NCBI GenBank assembly: GCA_039619475.1
Contig: CM077115.1
Span: 158,447,774 to 158,511,773, forward strand
Length of the DNA stretch: 64,000 nt
Direction: 5' to 3'
DNA from: Icerya purchasi
Lineage: Eukaryota > Arthropoda > Insecta > Hemiptera > Monophlebidae
Positions 20,984 to 32,964 of the stretch are shown one piece after another (within the stretch, counting starts at the first letter, position 1; every line of letters begins with the position of its first letter). The notes beneath the pieces were generated by a model, which saw only the letters and a program-made list of their open reading frames with translations, searched no databases and was not told where the DNA came from. The translations under genes and the position numbers were made by a program.

Positions 20984-23900
20984 TCAGAGGAGGATGTTGT
21001 TTTTTAGACTGTTCTATTCTTTCTTGTTCTTCTAGCTGTTCCTAATATAACATAAAATATAAATTATTAGTTTTATTTACAAAACCATAACGCAACTATA
21101 AATTAACTGTTTTTTAAGAATAACATTATATTCAAATTTATCAAGTTTATATTATGTTTCGATGAAACCTTATTTATATTTAAACAACTACGTGTCCCGA
21201 AAATTAAGTCTGCGAAGTATGCAAATTAGAAAATAATGTGCAAAATTAACATATCTCGAATAAATTTCACTAAATAAAAAACAAAAATATATAAATAAAT
21301 ATTGTATTTGTTTTGTATACTGAAAAATGTGATACGTAAACAAAACTATTTGAATTATACTTTTGATATATATGTTTTCGAAGATAGAATCAAATTAAAA
21401 CATCCAGTGTTTTTTGAAATCAATTCCAATTTTTATTCGAACGCTAAAAAAGTGATTTATTTACAGCTAATTGTTGAATCATATGTAAAATTAAAATAAC
21501 GAAACACCTCGACTAATAGGAAAAATATAACATATTTGATATTTTTCTAGTTAAAACAGTAATAATGTATCCGTAAAATTATTTATCATCGTCCTCTAAG
21601 ACAGTATCAGAAATATTAATAGAAAAAATTCAGGTATATCGATCAAAAACAAAAATCTAACACACTTGTTACATGTAGACATTATACTAATTGCAAACGA
21701 CTTGGAATAACTACAAGAAATGATGCAGACAATTAGTGAAAAATGTTCCAAAACTTAAAATTCGAAAATTTAAAGCAAACTGATAGGAACAGACACAAAA
21801 TTGTGACGTCTGGAAAATCCAGCAGTGAACCGACAACGACTGCAGAAGAAGAATAAGTATATCTATTGACTTAAAACATTATCAATTTAACATTGAAAGG
21901 TAGGTTAAAAAAAAAAAAAAAAGAAATATTTTTAATGAGGTAAAAATAATTACAATATTATTAATATTAGATTGGAATGAACAAACCGAATTTGAAACCT
22001 CCATAGTGTCATTTACAGGCCCATCACTGATGGAAATACTTCATTACATTACTGCGTACAATTCCTGACCGTGTGAAGTGATTCGAATGATTTTTTCTTT
22101 ATTATTAGAAACCATATCGATCAGGTACTGACTGAGTAGTCATCAAATAACGTTAAAAAAAGGGTCTCCCTTACAGATCTACTCTTTTTTCTTAATATAA
22201 CCAAACAAAAATTAGTCAAAAAATTTTCATTAAAATATAGGAAAAATATGAACACTCAAATTTTTGAAATTAAAAGAGCGACGAATGCAAATGACAAAAT
22301 ATTGTCAGCGGAAGTTTATATAAATGTAAATTCGAATAAATATAAAGAGAAATCCCCAAAGCGCGGTTTACAAACTCATTAATAACGGAATTTGAATATC
22401 GCCTCTTATCTAATTCATACAGTACAGAAAGTACCATCTTTTTAGTTTGTCTATCAGTATTATCACTCAAAAATATTTACACTAAAAATTATGAAATGAA
22501 ATAATTTATATATAAAAAAAAATAATAAGTTTTCACCAATGACACTATTTTTGTAAAAACAAATCATTTCAGATAGATTTAATAATGAAATGAAATATAG
22601 CATTCTATCATAAGAGTATCTACTTTTTTTTTTTTTTGTATGGACTTCACAGCAAATGAACAGTAATAAATTTTTATTTAAACATGGACAAAATATAATA
22701 AATATAAATTTTAACGGAACCATAAACTTTTATTATTACTAGTAAATTACATAGATAAATATTGTTAAAGTATTTTTATTGATAACTTACAGCCAATTTT
22801 CTCTGGTTTTCTCTAAATGCCTCTAGCGGATCACTAAACTGCCGGTAATACTCAAGAACTTCTCGAACGTCTTCCACTTTGTTAAATGCTATAGCTGCAA
22901 AATTTAATACGAAATAATTAATATAAACAATAAGGAATAATAATAATAATAAAAGGATAAAAACAATTCACATTTGATTGACATATGCCGTACACACCAC
23001 TGCAATTTTATCTCAAAATAATTTTACAGAATAGCAAAAATACCGAAGCGAAAATTACCGTTTTTAATATTACATATATTTTTAACTTCATCATTTTTAT
23101 TAATTTTTGGTATTATTACTGAAATAAAACTACTGAAAAATATAAGGTAGTTGCAGCCGCAATGATAGAACAGTTCATTAGATAAAAAATTATTTGTTGG
23201 AGAAATTTACTGAAATAGTAGTTACATTGGCATGTACACATTTTCTTAAGTTGATATACCTCAAGCAGGCACATAAGATAACAACTGGATAATTATTGTC
23301 GCCTTATTTTATTTTTTTTCTATTATTCTTAGGCTTAGTTAGTAATACCTTAAAACTAATTTTAATGCTACGTAATTGCGAACTTAAAGAAACACAAATT
23401 ACTTTAGAATGTATGAATTTTTAGAGGGTTTTATGTAATTTTTTAAAAATAAACTTACCTCTAAGAAATGAAGCCAAATCAATTAACGACCTATCGTGGT
23501 CATCTCCACTCCACCGTGGTATTATGAAAGCATTATTTGGATGTAATTTAACTGAATCGGAGTTCCAGTCTACTACTATTACTTTACGTAAATCTCTGTT
23601 CAACCAATCCAAATTTTTAACATGATGACCTCCGATGAAATCTGTGGAATCACGAACTAATCGATAAGCAATAACACCATTTTTATCCAGTTGGTTCAAT
23701 ATAGGAAACACTGTCTATATTTCACAAAACAAAATTTGTGATGATTTACTTTTAGTACAAAACGTACATTTATCTAGTAACTCGACTTTGTCATCCTATA
23801 TTGCTAATTGTAATGAAGTTATTTATAAACTTAAAACAACAGTAGATGCTTTAAACCTCAAATTTGAGATTACCAAATCTCAAATCATGGTGATATCTGG

Positions 23901-24853
23901 TCCAGACAAAAACTTCGACCAAATTTGTTACAATAATATTAAAATTAATAATCATACGTTCAGTTCTACTGATCACATTAAATATTTAGGATTCATTTTA
24001 GACAATAGATTTTAATCTATAAGCATTTACAGTACATAAATAATAAGATTAATAAATGTTATTAGATTTTTAAATCACTTAGCGGTTAATTATGGGGATT
24101 AAATTATAAATCTAAGATAATACTCTATAAAGGTTTAGTGCAGTCATTATACTCATATTGTGCTGGTGTCTACTATAGTCGGTTAACTAAACAACAAATA
24201 CATAACGTAAACTCCAACTGTCGGAAATTTCTAATTGATTTAACTTCTTCATATGTAACTACTTCAAATATTACAATTCAGATCATTGCGTCTTACCTAT
24301 CGATCTTTACATAAAAAGAGATCTTTAATTTTTAATGTAAAAAAAGAAAATAACAGTATTATAAGTAAAGAACTCTTTAAACAAGTTGATTTACAGATTT
24401 TTAATGAATTTAAAACAAGATACGATACTCTATCGAATCGTAAATTAATAAATAAGTTCTTCCCTAACGTAATAGAACGCTTTAAAAACAAAAACATTAA
24501 AGCCAATTATTACATGACTTAAATATTCACAGGTCATGGTTCCATTGGATACTATTTAAATAAATTAAACATTATTGCTGACAGTAAATGTCGTAATTGT
24601 GAAAGTAATGAAGGAGAAAATGTTCAGCATATAATATACATGTGCAGCAAGTATAATCACCTGAGACAATGGTATATGATTGACCGTGCACTTCAACTAA
24701 ATGAAATTATTCTATTAGAGCAATTTCCTGTATTCATTTCTGAATTATTTAAAATTAAACATATATATATATATAAAAGTAATCGCTACGGGTAGCTATA
24801 AGCTAATTCGCAGGCTACTCTGGTTTGTTATATTTAACTATTAAAGTAATAAC

Positions 24854-24888
<35 letters not shown>

Positions 24889-27800
24889 TATATACAGGGT
24901 GTGGCAGCATAACTTAGTTTTTTAAAATGCGCCACCTTTTTTCTACTACATTTTTTAAAGAAATAATAACAGAAAATCGAAATAAAACTGCAAGGGAAGA
25001 AGCATACATATTGCCAATGGGATCTAGAGTATGTATTTCGATTTTCTGTTATTATTTCTTTGAAAAATTTAGTAGAAAAAAAGTGGCGCATTTTAAAAAA
25101 GGAAGTTATGCTGCCGCACCCTGTATATATATATATATATCAGGCGCAGATTCAGAATGACATTTTGGGCGGAGGAAGTTTTTTTTTTGATTAAGAACTG
25201 TATTTCAATAGCGCTTTTTTTTACAATACGAGTTTGCGTGCAAAGGCGCCAAGCCAAGCACTGCCGTTAGGTTTAATCTGAATCTAGAACCTTCTTACAA
25301 TAAAACTTGAATAATAAACTGCAATTTTATTTTATTTTTTTTATATCAGAGTTTGAGAAAGTAATACTACATGATCTGGTGGGTTATACTTTATGTACTT
25401 ATTTAATAGACAATACAGTATAACTGAACGAATGCAATCTATTATTTAATAAAATGTAACACAAATTTCTGTAAATGTCCTATAATCAAGACATTGAATA
25501 AAATAAAGCAAAATAAAATACAATTCTAAATTTATTGTTTTTTATTGAAATACATAGTAAAAAGGCCAGACTAAAAAATAAAAAAAACATTTTTTTTTAA
25601 AAAGAGGCTTTTATTTATGCACTAAAAAGTAAAAAATTACTTTATTAGTGTGCGACTACCAGATACGCATCCCAACATTAAAATCTAAAACTACAAAATA
25701 TTCTGAAAAATAAAAGCGGGACCGCAGATTAATAATTAAATATTAATATTAGAATACATCCTAAGCCAAAACTATAATCAAAATTATGTTGTTCCATTGT
25801 TGTACATCACAATACCACACACACCGAATATTTTTGTAACTGCGGCCACTGCTTTTATTTTTCAGAATATTTTGTAGTTCCAAATTTTAATTTTAAGATG
25901 CGTATCTGGTAGTCGCACACTAATAAAGTTATTTTGTACTTTCTAGTGCATAAATAAAAAGCTATTTTTAAAAAAAATTTATTTTTTTAAATTTTAAGTA
26001 GGCTCCAAAGTGTCCGTGGTCAGTGAGGAGTTTGGTAGTGTAAATGTCAGGTGTTAACTGTGAGCCTGTTCTAATATTTAGGATTAGCCTGTAGGTATGC
26101 CAACCTGCTGTATCTCTTTCCCAGGAGTTTTGCCATATGGGCATGAAATAGTTTTTAATGTGTCTTTTGAGTTATTTTAGTGACATTTTTATATGTAAGT
26201 CATGGTGGATTAGCATGTCAGAACTGTTCTGAAGAGGATTTATTGGAGGTAGATAGTTCATTATTTGATATACATGATCGTTAATATATTCAAAATTTTT
26301 ATGGTTTTTTATGTAACAATGATTAATCTATAGTTAATTTCTAGGTCTGGTGAAAGGACTTCCGTAAGGCAACAGCGGCGCTGTGAAAAATTGTTCTATA
26401 AGCTCTGCAAGCGTTTATTAAGTATTTACGTTGTGTAGAGTAAATTTTTTGCTTTAGGGTTTTCTTTTTTAGGTGTTGGATGAACACAGAGCTACAGAAA
26501 CACTTTGTTCTCAACAAGTGATTTGTACAGTACAAGTCTGTATCTGTAATCAAAGTCCTATGTATTTCTGCACACTTTTAGTAAGTGATAGTATTTAGCG
26601 TCTAACTTAGATGTGGTGTAGTCTATGTGTTGTTTAAAGGAGAGTTTATTGATTAATATAACTCCTAGGTATTTAAAATATTCGACTACTATTAAAATGA
26701 TCTCCCTATAAAGTACTGTAATATTTTTCCTTTTTAGTTTCAGGGAGTTCGTGAAAAGGGACACAAAGCATTTTTCAACGGAAAGATTTTCACTTCATTT
26801 AGCCGGGCTCCGAGTAACTCGAGCGTTTTGTTAGCTGTTCCTTCGAGATTGACTTTTATATCGTCTGTTATTATGAGTAGTAAGTCATCTGCATATGTCT
26901 ATAAGTCAACGTTTTTGTCGTATGGTAGAGCTTGGTTGAATAATATATTCCAAAAAAGTGGACCTAAAACACTACACTATGGGAAGCCTTTATTGGTTTC
27001 AGTGTTTGCACTATGATTACCTATTTGAAGAGTTACACGTCTGTTTTTAAGGTAGCAATATATTTCATTTAGCAATGGTATGTCTTTGACCAGAATAGAT
27101 TTTAAAATGTCAAACAAAGCAGGATACCAGCAGTTATCAAATGCTCTTTTGATATCCCCTCCTGTAACGAAAACGTTCGATTTTTTCTTAAGGCTGTTGC
27201 TAATCTTGCTGATCGCATAATTCACAGCATGTTGGACAGACCTTGTCTGAATCCGAATTGTCTTTTATCTAAAAAGTTTGTTGAGTTCAGATGGCAAGTT
27301 ATCCTATTTTTTAATAGTTTTTCGTAGTATTTAAAAGACATATTGGGCGACAGGAGCTTATGAGATTTGCATCTTTGTTTGATTTATGAAGTAGGATTAC
27401 ATTTGCTTCGCGTCAGGGTTTAGGGAAATAGTTTAAGGAGAAGATTTTTTTTCTATAGGAGTGGAAGTTTTGGATAGACCTTTTGGATTAATTTTAGTGT
27501 CTTATTTATAATATTGTCAGGTCCAGCAGCTTTGTTGTTTTTTAAATTTTTTATAATGCTATTTAGTGTGGAAGTATCAAAAGGAGTCCGTTGTAAGTAA
27601 GCGACGTTTTCCTGTACGGGAAGTTTAAAGTTTTCTCTTAGTATTTTCTGTTTGTTCCTGATTTTGTCAGTGCTGTCTAACGGAAAAAGATAGAATAGGG
27701 AGTAGTTTAGATTCTCTGTTACATTGGTGATTTTATCGCCGTTATATTTTGTGAAAAGTGGAATTTTGTTTGGTTTGTTTGATATCAGAAACATTATTTT

Positions 27801-28157
27801 GTAGCTTAAGCCCTACGGTTTGATATTTTCAGAGCAAATTTGGGAGGGAGGGGAAGTTACATAATTACGTAATATCTTCTATGGTAGGCAGTAGATTTGA
27901 GAAATGCATTGTTTCATAAAGAAAATCAAATAACGACCTCTTTAGAAATTTAAAAATGTTTTAAAAATACATAATTATTACAATTTCATTTCAATTTTGT
28001 TTTATTTTTAGGTAAAAAATAAAAAAATTATAAAATTCTAGCTAAAACCGTAGTTTAGAATTTGAATAGTAAGAAAGATAGTATGTTTATTAGACTTTAC
28101 TTATTTATTTATTTTTTTTATTAGTAATCCGATCCTAATTCTTTGTTTGTGAGCAAA

Positions 28158-28207
<50 letters not shown>

Positions 28208-31200
28208 CTTTGATCTATTTTCATTTACATTACAAAATAAGAATTAAAAATAAATAAGAAAAGCAAAAGATCGATGACAGTTGAGTTGAAAATAAAATAA
28301 AAACGTAACATTAATAGTTTTACTAGAGAACAGTATTAAATATTAGTTATAATTAAATCCCTAGGTGTAACATTTATACAAATCTTTTTTATGGTATAAA
28401 TTAAGTTTCTCTGTTATAACAAATTTTTTCATAGTGACTTTGGTTTGTTTTGTTGGGGGAGGGGGGTCTCTTATCCCCCCCGTGAATCCGCCACTGTATA
28501 TATATAAATAATTTTATCTTCACTAAATTCTTTCACGATTAATGGGACCATATAATAATTCATGCAGCACACATTCACCCATTAATGACGAATTTCCTTT
28601 CCTCTTCAAAAAATAATTAACTAATTTTTTCCATATAAACCTCTACTCTTTCGGATTTATTCTTCTTTCTACTCTTCTTCCGTTTCACCAGTATTAAACT
28701 TTATTTTTAAACCTGTTTAGCGCTTATTTTCACCGCACACGTCTATCTTCATCCTCTTTCATGCTGCTATTCTATTTTTTTTAATTTTTCTTTACAACAT
28801 TCAATCTTACATATTTCTATTTATTAAATACAAAACGCTAAATAGTAAAGTGAATGTAATATTTTCTATAAAAATAACTGAGGAAACAACGCATATTTAA
28901 CTGATTTAGAAAACCATGAAATTGTTCCATATGACATAAATGAATAATTTCGGCTTCAACATTTTGCCCTAGATAATTTCGGCCTCGTCCTTTTTCCAAG
29001 TAGATCGAATTTAGTGTTAGTGAATTTTTAATTTTCAGTAAAATCCAGAATCCAGAATCCAGATCGATTGATTTTTTTTCATTGTAAACCTTAACTTCGC
29101 AATTCCCAACGCCCTGTCAAGGGTATGGGACTTACATTACCTTAGTTTTTCATACCACTAAAGTTAATTTATTTTCCATTTTTAAGGCATGTTTTTTTTT
29201 TTTAAATTTTATACGGGAAGTATTTAGTCATGCAAAATGTTTAATGGCATATTTCAAAAGATATATCCATTTTGACCATTCTTGATTACTTCCCCTTATA
29301 CAAAGAGAAGAAAGTAGTGTTAGGACTTTTTTAACATCTAGTTGTGCACCTCCCTTTTTGGTTACAATCGGTTGGGTCAAAGGAGCACTCTCTTGGAGGG
29401 ATTTTTAGAAATTTCCTTATAACTCAAAAACGGGCAGCCACATAAAGTTGAAATTTTGTATTCGGGATTGCTACATGTAATCGTATACCTCCTATTTTTA
29501 TTACATGTTTTAAATTAAATTTCTTATAGTTTTTATTTATTTTATATATTTTAGCTGTGTTACTTGCTCGTTTAAATGTTTAATAGCTGTACAAGGAAAT
29601 CATGTGTTGTTCACATTAGATTTTTTAAAGCAAAAAATCAGTAGTCATAGTGAGAAATTATTACTGAGATCGACTAATTTTTTCTCAAAATTTATTGAAA
29701 TAAACCGCTAAATAAATATATAATCAGCATTTTAAGCCTTTATAAGAGGAAATAATATTTTAAGTGATATACGAATGAAAAAAACTACTAATTTATTTTC
29801 TAAGCAAATTGATTACTAATTTCGCCGGTGTTTTCTTGGTTCAATGATTATTTTACGCGTTAAATATATTAATTAAAGGAAAAAAAATTAAAAACTCACT
29901 AACATTAAACTAGATTTACTTGGAAAAACGATGAGGCTGATACGTATGAAAACGAAACGACACGACTCCTGAATAATGAAATAACCTAACAATATAAGTA
30001 TTCCTACTGTAGCACACAGCTATGTTCGCTGGAACGTTATGTCGAGATTTAGACAAATTTTAATTATAATATACGATAACGTAATCGTTTAATTGCTGGT
30101 ACATACTGTGAACATACCAGCGTAATGCAGCCAATTTTACTACACAGAATTTAACATACTTTCAACTGCCAAAAAAAAACTATTCTATCAAACGAAAAAA
30201 GTACAAGTTTTGTATTCATGAAACAGATAATACTGTTTAACTCTCAAGCAGTTTCAAAATAAATTTTAAAAATAAATGCTAACTCATATTTTGAATAGTG
30301 CAAAAAATTCTCGATGCAGTCACATAAACATAAACAATAAACAAATTAATTAAGATCTATACCCGTCTTAGAATATAAAAATCTATAAAGATTACAAAAC
30401 TTTTAAATTTAAACATATAAGAAATTTGTCTTTTTTTTTCAAGATAATGATCATTATCAAATTAACTTATACTTTACAGAAATATATAGATTAAAATTCA
30501 CTTACAATTCCCTGTTCAGCAGTAAATACAACAATTTCAAATAATGGCGGACCAACTTGTTCCAAAAACTGATCCACATTTGGTCGTTTCTTAAATCGCC
30601 ACCCTGTTTTATACTGTAATTATTTTATAAAATACAAGAATATATATATATATATATATATACATATATACATAAAAATGTGTTTTTATCATTTACAAAT
30701 CATTTGTTTCAATACAAAACGGTGCACAAGTAACTTAATTATAAAAAACAATCTGTTAATTCATGAAAAATTTCGAAGCAAAATAAATTGAAAAAGCACT
30801 TACAGTCCAGTCAGGATGAACTAGTAAATCTGTTAATTCTAATACTAGTGTGTATGGTGGTTGTATATATGGATATTCTAGAGGATCTGGAAGCAATTTT
30901 TGCGCAGATGGTTCCTGAATAACCTATTGTTAATTATATCAATCTATATATTAAAGACGGTTACATTCAAAATAATAACTATTATTAAAAGTTTATTAAA
31001 CATAAATTTTACAGATATTAACTAATAAATTTGCTGTACCTTTGTGTAATATTTAATTTTTTGTAGAAAACGACGAAACAATTGCGGAATCAATGGCAAA
31101 CTGCTAAACTCATCTTCTACAATTTGATTATTTTCATCTCTCTCTGGAGAAGCTATAAAAAAAAAAATTAATATTTCATTTGAAACACTCAATAAAACTA

Positions 31201-31998
31201 TCATCAAACTATCAATCTAACTAGTTTAGCTAACGTCTTACATTACGTTTATCATTTATACGTACGAAAAAAAAAAAAATTTTTGTAATTTGAATAAAAC
31301 ATTTCACTAATTGTTGTTTATAAGTGACGTTTTTCAAAATCCATATACAATCGAAAAATAATTTTAAACGTTATTCCAATACGATTTTGTACATACTTAC
31401 TAAATAATAATGAAATCCACAGTATTATATAATTTTCAAAAATAACTATAATTCTGTTAAACGCATAGAATGCGGTACAATTAAATTATATCAGAAGAAT
31501 TACCTAACATATAAAATGTGTAAATTCCGAAAAATGTAAAAAAACTGCCCATAAATATTAAACTTAATTTCATTCGTCTCCATGCTTTTATCCGTTTTTC
31601 TTTATCCTCTTCATCTTCCAGACTAGGTTCCTTTAAAACTGTATTATCAGCTTTTTGCAGTAATCGACATTGAATATGTGAATTAATAAAACGACCGTTT
31701 TCTAAAAAAAGCAAAATTGTGTTAAATTTACAGTAAAAGATTAATTTGAATTTAAAATTTTCACAAATAAAATATATACTACACCTCCTCTTAACACTGT
31801 ATATTTCGAAAGATTTAAGTTATTCTTTTGTAATAAACAACCGACTGGAGAATTGATTCGAAATAAACCATCCACACAATTACTATAAAATCGATGATGT
31901 TTATTAGATAAAAAAACACAAGTATTTACACTGTAACTTACAGAATATTTATAAAATAATGAATTATAACAGAATAAATTTAATTTTCTACACGCCAT
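20984..31998 (-). CDS. Tim50: Mitochondrial import translocase subunit Tim50
   Basis: Eight exons on minus: 31998-31785, 31701-31504, 31152-31040, 30923-30804, 30613-30506, 23714-23459, 22894-22791, 21040-20984. All introns are GT-AG and every junction keeps phase, giving 389 aa. Tim50 is the inner-membrane receptor of the TIM23 complex and hands presequence proteins from the outer-membrane translocase to the import channel. Residues 1-40 are a basic, serine-rich presequence ending near HHRFYSN. A membrane span ([20 protein letters not shown]) lies at about 117-137. The FCP1-like domain starts [16 protein letters not shown] (about 200-215), the Tim50 version of the DxD phosphatase box with its aspartates changed. 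Other landmarks are [32 protein letters not shown] and NAFIIPRW. The upstream TTG at 32094 is open in frame, but 31998 is the first ATG. The 6.8-kb intron 5 is packed with transposons. Confidence 0.93.
21640..21870 (+). pseudogene. LINE reverse transcriptase scrap in tim50 intron 7
   Basis: A plus frame shows a degraded catalytic motif, [12 protein letters not shown], then [14 protein letters not shown]. This resembles the ADDI-box neighbourhood of RTE-like LINEs. Stops follow quickly. Only about 230 bases are alignable by eye. Confidence 0.45.
23717..24775 (+). mobile_element. LINE fragment (RT motif to C-terminus) beside a tim50 exon
   Basis: Plus frames begin at a catalytic-type motif [10 protein letters not shown] (about 23735-23765). 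They continue [27 protein letters not shown] and, after stops, [14 protein letters not shown]. The end is [14 protein letters not shown], then [19 protein letters not shown] (about 24530-24650), the typical GHG and Cys/His tail of R1/jockey-group LINEs. It ends in a short TA repeat near 24757-24776. The 5' truncation falls within about 20 bases of the Tim50 exon 6 boundary (23714). It has several stops, so it is dead. Confidence 0.7.
24848..24886. repeat. (AAT)n microsatellite
   Basis: About twelve AAT units, running directly into the TA-rich target of the palindromic MITE at 24895. Confidence 0.85.
24895..25123. mobile_element. 229-bp palindromic MITE, TA target (mariner type)
   Basis: The 90-base arms 24895-24984 and 25034-25123 are inverted copies with few differences, and about 49 bases lie between them. 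The ends are CAGGGTGTGGCAGCATAAC on the left and the complement of CAGGGTGCGGCAGCATAAC on the right. TA flanks both sides inside TATATA runs. No coding capacity. The CAGGGTG terminus and TA target point to mobilisation by a Tc1/mariner transposase, but the ends differ from those of the mariner at 17650. Confidence 0.85.
25141..25300. repeat. Diverged left end of a CAGGGGCGGATC-type repeat
   Basis: CAGGCGCAGATTCAGAATGACATT at 25141 onward resembles the left terminus at 37279 (CAGGGGCGGATCCAGAAAGA). It starts immediately after a TA run. It may be the severed left end of the copy that finishes at 28496, or a separate element. Confidence 0.4.
25572..25993. mobile_element. Foldback element with about 160-base arms
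   Basis: The arms 25572-25735 and 25826-25993 are inverted copies. A core such as TATTAGTGTGCGACTACCAG and GATACGCATC is shared exactly, and the outer parts are A/T-rich and more diverged. No coding capacity. The right arm directly abuts the C-terminal end of the minus-strand LINE at 26000. Confidence 0.75.
26000..27800 (-). mobile_element. LINE fragment with reverse transcriptase, decayed
   Basis: Read from 27800 down, frames show [20 protein letters not shown] (RT block), then [17 protein letters not shown] (block A region) and [12 protein letters not shown]. Next is an intact catalytic motif [15 protein letters not shown] (about 26890), then [18 protein letters not shown]. The tail has [18 protein letters not shown] and a GHG-like segment, then stops abruptly at the foldback element near 25993. 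This order fits R1/jockey-group LINEs. Multiple frameshifts make it inactive. It is a different copy from, but related to, the plus-strand fragment at 23717. Confidence 0.72.
27811..28496. repeat. Dispersed repeat copy 1 (CAGGGGCGGATC family)
   Basis: About 680 bases that match 37279-37949 closely through most of their length, including ATAATTACGTAATATCTT and TTTCATAAAGAAAATCAAA. It includes its own TA microsatellite at 28164-28203. The right end reads GAATCCGCCACTG followed by TATATATA. The left terminus is degenerate. No protein is encoded. Confidence 0.75.
28164..28203. repeat. (TA)n microsatellite inside dispersed repeat
   Basis: About 20 TA units. The equivalent position in the second copy (37626-37660) also carries TA units, so the microsatellite is part of the repeat family. 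Confidence 0.9.
28497..30505. other. Tim50 intron 5, non-coding part
   Basis: No gene. Contains three tandem copies of ATCCAGA near 29043-29062 and a less AT-rich patch at 29220-29480 that could be an old repeat. Confidence 0.4.
30640..30672. repeat. (TA)n microsatellite
   Basis: About 15 TA units in the short Tim50 intron 4, only 27 bases upstream (in gene sense) of the exon 5 acceptor. Confidence 0.85.
31785..31998 (-). CDS. Tim50: tim50 exon 1 (presequence)
   Basis: Begins with ATG 31998 ([14 protein letters not shown]). The donor GAG|GTGTAG at 31785/31784 is weaker than the others, but it ends after one base of a codon, and the next exon begins AA, rebuilding Glu-Asn-Gly. The peptide is poor in acidic residues and rich in K, R, S and Y, as expected of a mitochondrial presequence. 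Confidence 0.78.
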
Positions 31999-32076
31999 TC
32001 TTGCCGAACATCGATTATCAACCGTAGTGCAAAATTTACCAAAGTGGTTAAATTTGCCGGCCAAAGTCGAATATTT

Positions 32077-32084
32077 TATCGATA
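32077..32084. promoter_or_regulatory. DRE-like box TATCGATA upstream of tim50
   Basis: A perfect palindromic TATCGATA lies 79-86 bases upstream of the Tim50 start codon. In Drosophila this is the core of the DREF-binding element, common in promoters of housekeeping and nuclear-encoded mitochondrial genes. The position suits a proximal promoter with a short leader. Its function here is inferred. Confidence 0.5.
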
Positions 32085-32689
32085 ACTTAAACAATAAAAA
32101 TTTATTTTCTTATTAACCGTGTAAGGTCCGCTTCGCTTTAGTATTAATAATTTTTATATAAATATTATTATTTTAATTTTTTCAAATCAAAAATCAAATA
32201 ATTCTAGCTGTTTTCTTTTCCAATTGAAGATAAAAAATTCCTAAAAGCGTTTTTGGTATAATAATTTATGTTTATGTAATATTTGTCGTAGTGTTTTTAA
32301 TTTTTTTATTGTATTGATCTAAAATCACTGATAAGTTTATACTGCATAGTGGAAATTATTAATTTTATGAATCTCATTTAGAATTTTTTCTGAAACTTCA
32401 TCCCTATTCAAAACATTTTGTTTTGAATGGTTATGAGGTGAGGCAGTGAACTAAGTAAGAACAAGCCGATTTCTGTTTTATTTCACTTGATTGTGTAGCT
32501 AGAAATATTTGCTTTTGTTCAATGGAGCTGTTTTCAGATAAAGATATGTTTAGATGATAATCGACTGCAGACATTATTTTATTTTGGGGAATTTTACTGT
32601 CTAGACAGTTTTTAGTTTGGTTGCACATCTCTATGTCTTAGTGAGAATACTTTGGTCGGGTATGAACACTTCCTTTTTTTTAATAATTA

Positions 32690-32964
32690 TTAATTTCATC
32701 TGTCTGTTCAACCTAGTCTTCCCTGCTAATCCGTAGTTATTTTTCTTTCCTTCACTATTCGTCTGTGTTTTAGATATTTTTTGTTGCTTTCCTTCCGTTT
32801 TCGTTGTTCTTTGGTTTTCTCTCTGTATTCTCTACAAAAACAAGCGCGTGTTTATGTTGCCGATCACATGTTTATTAATTGTTCATCCCTTTCTGTTGAG
32901 CGTTGTAGTTGGTATTCCAGTTTGCTGCGAGACTTGGTTTTCCTGTTTTGTATTGCGCCTCTTA
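32690..32964 (+). mobile_element. LINE 3' fragment, left piece (split by an insertion)
   Basis: The plus frame gives LSFRFRCSLVFSLYSLQ, then VADHMFINCSSLSVERCSWY, matching the C-terminal tail of the RNase H LINE family (SRFRFHLALSPYCPL and CDPDHILFECPSLVNERTSLY in the nested copy). It is cut at 32964 by an inserted element. The remainder, including the A tail, resumes at 33868. Confidence 0.7.

Noticed and set aside
24834..25160. Two mirror-image frames with similar proteins
   Set aside because: The similarity arises because the MITE is a palindrome. There is no independent coding evidence.
31999..32094. Longer Tim50 N-terminus starting at 32094
   Set aside because: The codon at 32094 is TTG, not ATG, and the TATCGATA box lies within this extension. 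The first ATG in frame is 31998, and the resulting presequence is convincing.
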